Below, piece after piece: positions 9,264 to 17,200 of a stretch of 64,000 nt of DNA. This DNA comes from Alphaproteobacteria bacterium UBA4588. Its GTDB lineage: Bacteria > Pseudomonadota > Alphaproteobacteria > Rhodobacterales > Rhodobacteraceae. Below the pieces are notes generated by a model that worked only from the letters and a program-made list of their open reading frames with translations, was not told the DNA's origin and did no database searches. The stretch is from contig CAJJAW010000005.1 of assembly GCA_905182195.1 (NCBI GenBank), positions 1-64,000 on the forward strand, given 5' to 3'. Both the position numbers and the translations under genes were made by a program. Positions within the stretch are counted from its first letter, which is position 1. Each line of letters begins with the position of its first letter.

Positions 9264-9484
9264 CACCCCTCGTCTTACTACCAGGCATGATGTGTGATGC
9301 GCGGCTATTTGCGCTTGTGTTGTGTGGGAGAGACGACATTTTGTGCCCTGTATCGCGCCACACGTTGATGGCCGATTGCCTTAGCGGCGCGACATTGAAA
9401 ATGATTGAAGGTGCAGGGCATTTGCCAGTGCTGGAATCCCCTGAAGAGACGAATGCGGCACTTGCCTGCTGGCTGGAGAACTGA
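9260..9484 (+). pseudogene. Alpha/beta hydrolase, internal deletion remnant
   Basis: The 74-residue frame joins the first strand of an alpha/beta hydrolase (LVLLPGMMCDARLF) directly to the C-terminal part (LVLCGRDDILCPV, then EGAGHLPVLESPEE, with the acidic and histidine members of the triad). About 150 residues normally between them, including the nucleophile elbow G-x-S-x-G and the lid, are missing. The frame is kept and there is no stop, so this looks like a clean in-frame deletion with its junction near 9305-9320. It cannot be a working hydrolase. Start and stop overlap the neighbours exactly as an intact operon gene would. Confidence 0.75.
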
Positions 9485-10180
9485 ATGAACGACACGCTTT
9501 TGACACTACTGAAAAAGGTAGACACGCCGACCGTTTGCAACGCGATTGAAGTCGCCCAAGGCAAGCGCGGTTTCAATGCATTTACGCGCGGAACAATGCT
9601 GGCCTCGGATCCTGGTGCGCCCGCTATGGTGGGCTATGCCCGGACTGCTCGTATTGCGGCAGTGAACCCACCAACAGAGACACCAGACGTGATTAAAGCC
9701 CGTAGAATGGCATATTATCGCCATATGGCAGAAGGGTCACGTCCAGCGATAGCAGTGGTTGAGGACGTTGATTTTCCAGAATGTATCGGCGCATACTGGG
9801 GCGAGATTAACACAAACATTCATAAAGGGTTTGGCCTTTCCGGTGCGCTGACTAACGGAGTGATGCGCGACCTTGGTGATCTGCCTGATGGCTTTCCAGT
9901 TGTGGCAGGCTCTATTGGACCCAGTCATGGGTTCGTGCATGTGACAGAGGTGGGAACTACGGTCTCAGTATTTGGAATGCAGGTTGCCGATGGAGACCTG
10001 ATCCATGCGGATCGGCACGGCGCGTTGGTTATTCCACCCAATCTTCTGCCAATTCTAGAAAAGGCAATATATAAACTGTTGGACACCGAAAAGCTTATCC
10101 TCGACCCAGCCCGCCAAAATGGTTTTGACTTTAACGCATTCGAGGCTGCATGGGCGGCCTTTGAAAGCGCGCGCACCTGA
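9485..10180 (+). CDS. RraA-like / HMG-aldolase-family protein
   Basis: This 231-residue protein belongs to the RraA/4-hydroxy-4-methyl-2-oxoglutarate aldolase fold. It shows GYART near residue 40, the GALTNGVMRDL pattern near residues 119-129 that carries the conserved Arg-Asp pair of the divalent-metal pyruvate aldolases, and GDLIHADRHGALVIP near the end. Family members cleave 4-hydroxy-4-carboxy-2-oxoacids to pyruvate or decarboxylate oxaloacetate. Some are RNase E regulators, which are shorter. As the last gene of the catabolic operon, an aldolase making central metabolites fits. The start ATG follows the previous stop immediately. Confidence 0.85.
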   Translation: MNDTLLTLLKKVDTPTVCNAIEVAQGKRGFNAFTRGTMLASDPGAPAMVGYARTARIAAVNPPTETPDVIKARRMAYYRHMAEGSRPAIAVVEDVDFPECIGAYWGEINTNIHKGFGLSGALTNGVMRDLGDLPDGFPVVAGSIGPSHGFVHVTEVGTTVSVFGMQVADGDLIHADRHGALVIPPNLLPILEKAIYKLLDTEKLILDPARQNGFDFNAFEAAWAAFESART

Positions 10181-10192
10181 TCCCGGAAAGCA

Positions 10193-10318
10193 ATGGATAC
10201 CAGCTATGCTACTAGCAACTTTGGTGGCTGGACGACTGATGGTGTAGGCCAAGGATACGGATCAGGCTATCCAATGAGTATTGCTGAGGGAGTGGCTGGA
10301 GAAGGCCAAGTAGGCTAG
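10193..10318 (+). other. Short glycine-rich ORF, uncertain
   Basis: An ATG 8 bases after GGAAAG opens a 41-residue frame rich in Gly, Ser and Tyr (MDTSYATSNFGGWTTDG...GEGQVG). It resembles no family I know. It could be a small protein, the debris of a longer repetitive protein, or chance. It sits between the end of the catabolic operon and the deoxyribosyltransferase-like gene, and nothing else is evident in 10181-10377. Confidence 0.25.
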
Positions 10319-10377
10319 CTTTTCAAAATCTTGAACCATAAGATAATGTTTCCACCAACTGATGTGAGTGTAGACGC

Positions 10378-10809
10378 ATGATCCAAAATATTTATATCGC
10401 AGGTCCCTTGTTTAACGACCATGAGAGAACCTACCTCGAACTTATAGCTGCAGAGTTAGAGGATAACGGCTACAAATGCTTTCTGCCCCACAGGGATCAG
10501 TCTGGGATTGATGAATCTGAGTTGGAAGGCACGAATATGAGCCAAGCCACAAAGGATAAAATCTTTAATACTGACCTGACTGCATTGAAGGAAGCAGACC
10601 TAACCGTTGCGCTAATAACAGGTCAAGACATCGACTCTGGAACAGCAGCTGAGATTGGTTTCACTTACGCGAATGGGAAGCCTGTCATAGCAATTACAGC
10701 CTACGAAAGACGGTTTAGAAATTTGTTTGTAGAAGGAATGATTACACAAAGAGTGAACTCAGTAGATAATATTATTAATTCTATTCAGTTAATTATAGAT
10801 AAAAAATAA
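10378..10809 (+). CDS. Nucleoside 2-deoxyribosyltransferase-like protein
   Basis: This 143-residue protein has the family's opening IYIAGPLFN, an internal acidic loop and the D-x-G-T-A-x-E-I-G-x-A-Y-like segment DSGTAAEIGFTYANGKP near residues 86-102, where the catalytic Glu lies. Enzymes of this family swap or hydrolyse the base of deoxynucleosides or nucleotides; many homologues have roles in nucleotide salvage or phage and defence contexts. It stands alone, with more AT-rich DNA than the preceding operon. Substrate unknown. Confidence 0.82.
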   Translation: MIQNIYIAGPLFNDHERTYLELIAAELEDNGYKCFLPHRDQSGIDESELEGTNMSQATKDKIFNTDLTALKEADLTVALITGQDIDSGTAAEIGFTYANGKPVIAITAYERRFRNLFVEGMITQRVNSVDNIINSIQLIIDKK

Positions 10810-10811
10810 TG

Positions 10812-10842
10812 TATTATTACCTGGGGACGGTATGTAATAATA
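10812..10842. repeat. Inverted repeat, possible weak terminator
   Basis: TATTATTAC and GTAATAATA form perfect 9-base arms around a 13-base loop just after the stop of the deoxyribosyltransferase-like gene. No T run follows, and the stem is nearly all A-T, so a terminator role is only possible. Confidence 0.35.
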
Positions 10843-10967
10843 ATAGTTTACGAAGGCCTATAAGTAATTTGACCAGCACCCACATGCAGCTTAATATTTG
10901 AGAGCAGCTACCCCAGACAGAATAATAGGATAGTGACTTGGCGCGTTTAGCTAATCAGACCTTATAT

Positions 10968-11720
10968 CTACCTAAATTTACTTATATTTTTACCAAATAG
11001 GCATCGTGGAAAAAAGGGATAGGCATGTGTTGCAAAGTATTTGTATGTGCCTTGCGATACTGCGCCATTACATTCGTCGAGGTTGCCAAAACCAGAAACG
11101 AACTCAAAATCTTCATTGTAACTTCCATCATACTTGCCCCCTGGAGCAGTCGGTCGCATCCCACGTTTCAGTATCCAGCTTGGCTTGGCAGAATCACCAA
11201 TATAATGAATTTCAAAGCCATCAGCTGCCCAGCCGATGCGACTGTCAGAGAGGCTGGCAGCTAAAGTCGGCGCAATGCCATGGTAGTGGTACAGCCCTCT
11301 ATTATCGACATGGGCTCTCTCGCGATCTAACCCCAGAGTGTTATTAGGGCCCATTCCATCTAAGTTCCAACCCGAGCTACTGTCGCGGCTATGCCCCCGT
11401 GGTGATGAAGCATCATAATAATCGGCCGTACCTGGGCGAATTATTATACCATTCTTGGCGATCCCAACTGTTCTGACCATTCGCACTTGATCACCCTTGA
11501 TTGGGTTGGCTGTGACACAAAACTTGATCTTCTGTGTTTTAATCCTGTGGGGGTTTCCTTTTCTTGGGAACCGTCCCACCTCATGATCCGCTATGCCATT
11601 TGATTCCACGCAAATTTGATTATTTTTTTTAGAAATTTTAATAAATTGTGTCGCAGCAAAAGCACCAATTGCCGTCATACTGAGAAGGCCAATGACCAAT
11701 AGAAAAGGTATCTTCTTCAT
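10968..11720 (-). CDS. Secreted YHYH-domain protein
   Basis: This 250-residue protein begins with a Sec signal peptide (MKKIPFLLVIGLLSMTAIGAFA, cleavage about residue 22). It then contains the YHYH domain signature GLYHYHGIAP near residues 142-151, preceded by the D-N-R loop and followed by LDECNG and the closing YPFFPRCLFG. YHYH proteins are exported proteins of unknown function found in marine and environmental bacteria. It faces the nucleoside gene and is divergent from the giant surface-protein gene. Its stop lies well inside the flanking AT-rich DNA and the gene looks intact. Confidence 0.85.
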   Translation of the reverse strand: MKKIPFLLVIGLLSMTAIGAFAATQFIKISKKNNQICVESNGIADHEVGRFPRKGNPHRIKTQKIKFCVTANPIKGDQVRMVRTVGIAKNGIIIRPGTADYYDASSPRGHSRDSSSGWNLDGMGPNNTLGLDRERAHVDNRGLYHYHGIAPTLAASLSDSRIGWAADGFEIHYIGDSAKPSWILKRGMRPTAPGGKYDGSYNEDFEFVSGFGNLDECNGAVSQGTYKYFATHAYPFFPRCLFGKNISKFR

Positions 11721-12275
11721 TATTTATCTATCTAAACATATTTAGTTAAACGGGTTCCTTCCATTGTTTTATCAGAAAACTAGAGCATCGTAATACTTAA
11801 AATGTAGATTAATTGACTATATTTATATATTATAATAAATATATTAAATACTTTTATAACATATATTTAAGTTAATAAAGTAATGTGAAAATATTTATCT
11901 ATTAACTCAAAACTTCATCACGCCACGCCCGCAGAAATTGAGGGCGCTAATACTGTTTGGATTTTTAGGCTCGTCGCTTGTTTCGTATTTCTGAGGTTCA
12001 ATCAGGCAATGGAACATAATTTATAATACCGAGATCCACTCCGTTGGACTGTGACCGCCCGCGTACCGAAAGCCCAAGTCATCGCCTTGATTTCGCTGAA
12101 CAAATGCAGCACGTAAAATCCTTACGCAACTATCCTCGACCCTTACTTTTAGATGGCACGTTATGTGCATTTATTTTATGCAGAGGTAATTATTGCGAAA
12201 GAATTTTTATTTAAATCATTTTAAAACAGATGGTTAAGTATTAAATTTTTTGACATCGAGGAACTGTTGTAAGAA
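11721..12275. other. Intergenic region with AT-rich arms and a higher-GC relic core
   Basis: The 555 bases separate the divergent YHYH and giant surface-protein genes. Bases 11740-11900 and 12140-12275 are very AT-rich and probably hold the promoters of both genes, though I cannot point to convincing -35/-10 pairs. The centre (about 11910-12140) has a coding-like composition and contains the SUMF-like remnant listed separately. Confidence 0.5.
12021..12140 (-). pseudogene. Remnant of a SUMF/formylglycine-generating-enzyme-like C-terminus
   Basis: On the minus strand, about 39 codons read EDSCVRILRAAFVQRN then GDDLGFRYAGG before a TAA. This resembles the end of SUMF-type domains (R-x-A-x-R-x-R-N ... 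D-x-x-G-F-R-x-A). No start, no upstream domain and no longer frame exist, so this is a relic if it is one at all. A second, clearer SUMF pseudogene lies at 46570-47296. Confidence 0.42.
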
Positions 12276-14258
12276 ATGCGTTTGATTTTTAGACTATTTT
12301 TCACAATTGCTGCACTTTTATGTGCAGGTTTTGCGCATGCGGCGCCCACAATTACCAGCACCACCATCAATGGGGCAAACTCCGAGCTGACGGTTACATT
12401 TAGTGAGGCTGTTTTCACCACGACCGATGGTTCTTCGCCTTTAGTGCCAGGTGACTTTACACTTTCAATGGCAGGTGGCGTGGCGACGATCGCTTCATTT
12501 GATAGTGTCGCAAGAACTTCAGATACAGAGTGGGTACTTAACTTCACTACAGCAGGAATTGCTGATGGATCTGAAGTTATCAAAGCTGTTCCAGCCAGCT
12601 CAAGCTCAATCTATGACGGAGCTAATAATCCTGCCGCAGTTGTGCAATCTAACAACACTGCGAGCCTAAATGAAAAAGTCTTACCGATAATTGCGGGGAC
12701 GGCTATCAATGCTGCCAACACTGAGCTGACCGTTACATTTAATGAGGACGTTTTCAGCACGACAGGTGGTGGCCCTGCAAATTTAGTGACAGGTGACTTT
12801 ACACTTTCAATTACAGGTGGCGTGGCGACGATCGCCTCATTTGATAGTGTCGCAAGAACTTCAGATACAGAGTGGGTACTTACCTTCACCACAGCAGGAA
12901 TTGCTAATGGATCTGAACGTATAACAGTTGTTCCTGCCAGCTCAAGCTCGATCTATGACGGAGCTGACAATGCTGCCGCAGCTACGCAATCTAACAACAA
13001 TGTGCTTTTGAATGAGAAGGTCGTACCCACACTCAGCAGTGTAAGCATAACTTCCAATAATGCGACCCCCACCTTGGCAGTTCATAATAACGTTGTGACC
13101 CTCACCTTTACTGCCAGCGAAACGCTTTCGGCGGCAGTGGTGACGTTTTCGAGTGGTGGAACTCCTATTAACTCCGGCAGGGTCACGCCGTCTAACAGTG
13201 GCAACGCTTGGACTTTTTCGTATAGTGCCCTCAATACTGACCCAGACGGCCAAATTACCTTCAGTGTCGCATTCACCGATGCCGCTGGAAATGTAGGAAC
13301 TCCTGAAACCAACGTTGACGATTCAAGTAGTGTCTTGTTTGATAAAAGCCCTCCCACACTAGGCCCCGTGACCATAGCATCAGACAACTCAACTTCAACT
13401 AGTTGGGCTAAAACTGGTGATGAGGTGACACTCAGCTACACTTCCAATGAAACTCTTCAGACGCCGCCGACAGTGGTGTTCCTGTCCGGCGGTCAGCCTG
13501 TTGTAAACAGACTTGGACACACTCCCGCCATTACCTATGCTAACACTGGAAATAGCTACACTGCACAGTACACGGCCGCGGGCGGTGATACGGAAGGCGT
13601 ACTGAGTTACATTATTACCTTTGCGAACCAGCACGGTATCAGCGGTGTTCCCGTCACTGGACCAACTAACTCAAGCAGCGTTACATTTGATAAAACTGCG
13701 CCCACTCTGAGCAATTTTACCCTTAACGCAAACAATACACACTCAACCCATGTATCGCTTCAAGCCAGTCCATTGGTGACCCTTAGGTTTCGCTCTAGTG
13801 ACCCGCTTACCGGCCTGCCAACGGTGACATTTACGACTGCTGGTAGCAACGCCACTGCGGCCACTCCAACAGTGACCCACAATGGGAACAATTGGTATAC
13901 TGCAACCTATGTTCCTCATATCAGTGATACACAGGGTCTTATCACCTACAATATCAGCAATTTCACCAATCTCTCTGGAACTGGCGGAACAACCGTCAGC
14001 AGAAACGATGGCAATGTTACATACGAAACAGTAGTACCCACACTCAGCAATGTGGATATTGAGACCAACAATGTAGCAGATGATACAGTTGGGATTAATG
14101 GCAATATCGTGACACTTGTCTTCACGCAGAGTGAGGATCTGATAGTACGTCCAGTGGTGGTGTTTAAGTCTGGTGGTGTCGCTATAACAGACCAAACTAT
14201 TAAAAAAGAAAAAGTCGGCAACTGTATACACTTATTCATATACAATCATGGCAGGTGA
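12276..14258 (+). CDS. Giant Ig-repeat surface protein, N-terminal segment
   Basis: This frame encodes the start of a predicted exported adhesin-like protein. It opens with a Sec signal (MRLIFRLFFTIAALLCAGFAHA, cleavage before APT). Two SwmB-like repeats of about 112 residues follow, sharing GGVATIASFDSVARTSDTEW. Then come Ig-like repeats of about 110 residues built on a plan of S-N-N, V-T-L-x-F, P-x-V-x-F-x-S-G-G, W-x-x-x-Y, G-x-x-x-Y-x-I-x-F and V-x-F-D-K-x-x-P-T. The frame leaves this pattern after KKEKVGN and stops at 14256-14258. The pattern continues in the next frame (+1) from about 14219 as ATVYTYSYTIMAGDAGGP. The break lies near the A6 and A5 runs at 14202-14213. Confidence 0.85.
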   Translation: MRLIFRLFFTIAALLCAGFAHAAPTITSTTINGANSELTVTFSEAVFTTTDGSSPLVPGDFTLSMAGGVATIASFDSVARTSDTEWVLNFTTAGIADGSEVIKAVPASSSSIYDGANNPAAVVQSNNTASLNEKVLPIIAGTAINAANTELTVTFNEDVFSTTGGGPANLVTGDFTLSITGGVATIASFDSVARTSDTEWVLTFTTAGIANGSERITVVPASSSSIYDGADNAAAATQSNNNVLLNEKVVPTLSSVSITSNNATPTLAVHNNVVTLTFTASETLSAAVVTFSSGGTPINSGRVTPSNSGNAWTFSYSALNTDPDGQITFSVAFTDAAGNVGTPETNVDDSSSVLFDKSPPTLGPVTIASDNSTSTSWAKTGDEVTLSYTSNETLQTPPTVVFLSGGQPVVNRLGHTPAITYANTGNSYTAQYTAAGGDTEGVLSYIITFANQHGISGVPVTGPTNSSSVTFDKTAPTLSNFTLNANNTHSTHVSLQASPLVTLRFRSSDPLTGLPTVTFTTAGSNATAATPTVTHNGNNWYTATYVPHISDTQGLITYNISNFTNLSGTGGTTVSRNDGNVTYETVVPTLSNVDIETNNVADDTVGINGNIVTLVFTQSEDLIVRPVVVFKSGGVAITDQTIKKEKVGNCIHLFIYNHGR

Positions 14259-17200
14259 TGCCGGCGGCCCGGTCACCTACACCATAGACTTTAAAGATTA
14301 TGCCGAAAATCCAGGAGTAACCATCACCAATGGTTGCGGCGCCTGCTCCGGCAGTGCGGTAGTTGATAGGACATTACCGACACTCAACAGTGTTGCCATT
14401 TCTTCAAATAATGCAGCCAACTCCGCCACCCACGCGAAGGCCGGTAATGCCGTGACACTCAGTTTTAACCAAAGTGAAACACTTGCAGCAGCGCCAACTG
14501 TGACATTTACGAGTGGTGGAATTGATATTAACGCCAGCAGGATCGCGACCAGTAGCGGTGGAGCACCCGGCTGGACATCGACATATACAACCGCCAATAC
14601 TGACTTAGATGGGCCCATCTCCTACAGAATTACCTTTAGTGATACTGCGGGCAATGCAGGAATAGCCGTCACAGGTAGCGGCGCTGTAGTATTTGATGAC
14701 GAAGCGCCAACAATTAGCAACGTAAGCATCGCGTCCAACAACTCGGTTCCAACCTTAGCGAAGGCTGGTAATGTGGTGACCCTCAGCTACACTGGCAACG
14801 AAACTCTTGTTCATCCACAAGCAGTGACGTTTACGAGTGGTGGTGGTGCTATTGCCTCCAACAGGGTCACCTATACTGACGACGGAGCAAGAAATTATAC
14901 TGCAAAGTATACAACCGCCAACGGTGATACAGAGGGAGCGGTAAGCTACACTATCGTTTTCAAAGATCTTGCGGATAATAACGGGACAAATATAACCAGC
15001 GGCAGTGGCAGCGTCACATTTGATAAGTCAGCACCCACACTGGTAGGCAGCACCAGCACTCCAGCCGATAACGCCACAGGGGTTTCTAGGAATGCAAATA
15101 TTGTTCTAAATTTTAATGAACTTATTACTGCAGGTAGTGGTAATATAACAGTAAATCTCACTGGAACATCAACTGAAACCTTTGCTGTAGGTGGGTCCAA
15201 GGTGTCAATTTCTGGAGCAACAATGACGCTCAATCCAGCCAGTGACTTTAACGCATCGGCTAGTTATGATGTTCAAGTGCCCAACACTGCAGTTGCCGAT
15301 ATGGCTGGTAATGCCTACGCCGGTATCTCAAATGCAACCACGCGTAACTTTACCACCGGGACTGGCTCTGGGCCTACAATTAACGCTGTCACATTACTGT
15401 CAGGCAACAACTTAGCTAAAGCTGGTGAAGTTGTAACCCTAACCTTCACAGCAAGTGTACAGATTAATACCCCAGTAGTTGTCTTTCGGTCGGGCGGCGC
15501 AGCTGTTGAAAACAGACTTGGAAATGGCAGCGGCATTACCTACACTCACTTGGGAAGCAACGAATGGACAGCGGCCTACACGGCTCACGCCAGTGATACC
15601 GACGGCACAATTAGCTACAACCTTACGACCACAGCGTTTGGAACTTCTAATTCAAGTACCTTTACTGGCAACGGTGTCACCTTTGATGCCAGCGCACCCA
15701 CACTTAGCAGCGTTGGCGTAGCATCAAACAACTCAACGTCAAACAGTTCAGCTAAAAATGGAGATGAAGTAACACTCAGCTTTACTGCTAGCGAAACCAT
15801 TGCAGCACCGACAGTTGTATTCCTGTCCAATGGTCAGCCTGTTGCTGATCGGCTCAATATCATCTACGCAAGCAGTGGGAATGACCACACGGCAAAGTAT
15901 ACGGCCGCGGGCAGTGATACAGACGGGGTAGTGAGTTACACTATTACCTTTACAGATAGCGCCGGAAACGCTGGGACAGACGTCACTGGGCCAACTAACG
16001 CAAGCAGCGTTACTCATGATGGAACTGCGCCCACTCTAAGTAATTATATATTCACGTCAGACAACGCCACAAACACCCGTGCGAATGCTGGTGATCGAGT
16101 GACCCTCGTCTTCACTGCCAATGAGCCTATCGTATCTGATGGGACATCAGGAACGCTAGCAGTAGCATTTAAGACTGCTGGCAGTAATGCCGTCACCAAC
16201 GCCACCTCTATTACAAACCCTAATGGAAACACATTTCATGCTTCGTATATTGTCGCTGGCGGCGACGTAGACGGCGCTATAACCTACATTATAAACTTTA
16301 CAAATGAAGCTGGAATTGCAGGAACTCAGGTTAGCCAAGTCGGCGGTGTCACCTCCGATAATACGGCACCGACAGCCAGTGCCGCTATAGCGTCAAACAA
16401 TGCCGATGCCAGCTGTTGTGCCGCCTTTGCAGAACCCGGTGATCTGGTAATCGTTACGATAAGTGCAAACGAAAACATTGCCCAGCCAGTAGTATCGTTC
16501 GAGTCCGGGGGGCATGCTATTACCAATGCTCTTTCTGTTACTTACGGCGGTAGTGGGACGTCTTGGACCGCCCAGTATACTGCCCACGCGAATGACACTG
16601 AAGGCGCTGTCACTTACAGTATCTCCTTTGATGACGAAGCGGGGAATTCAGGCACATCGGTCACCAGCGGTTCCGGCAGCGTTACATTTGACAAGATTGC
16701 ACCCACAATCGCTGCCGGTGCTAACAGCGTACGACTTGTATCTACCAATAATCCAACCACCCTCGCGAACGACCACGATGTTCCTATTGATGATTTTGTA
16801 ATACTTACATTCACAGCCAATGAAATACTTGAGCAGCCAACAGTAGTATTTAAGTCCGGTGGTAGCGTTGTGCACAACCGGGGTAACATCATCTACGCAT
16901 TTTCTAATAATAAAACAACTTGGACAGCAAAATATGCACCTCATTCAAGTGATAGTGAGGGCAATGTCACCTTCACTCTCGACTTTAACGATCGCGCTGG
17001 AAATGATGCAACTCAAGTAACCAGCACGACTGACTCAAGTGCCGTTGAAGTTGACCTTGATCATCCGGAACTAACCGCAACTCCATCTATAATTTCCAAC
17101 AATAGTACCAATACCTTAGCAAAGGCTGGTGATACTATAACTCTCACCTTTGTTACCGATGAAGAAACACATACGCCAACGGTCATATTCAGGAGCAACG

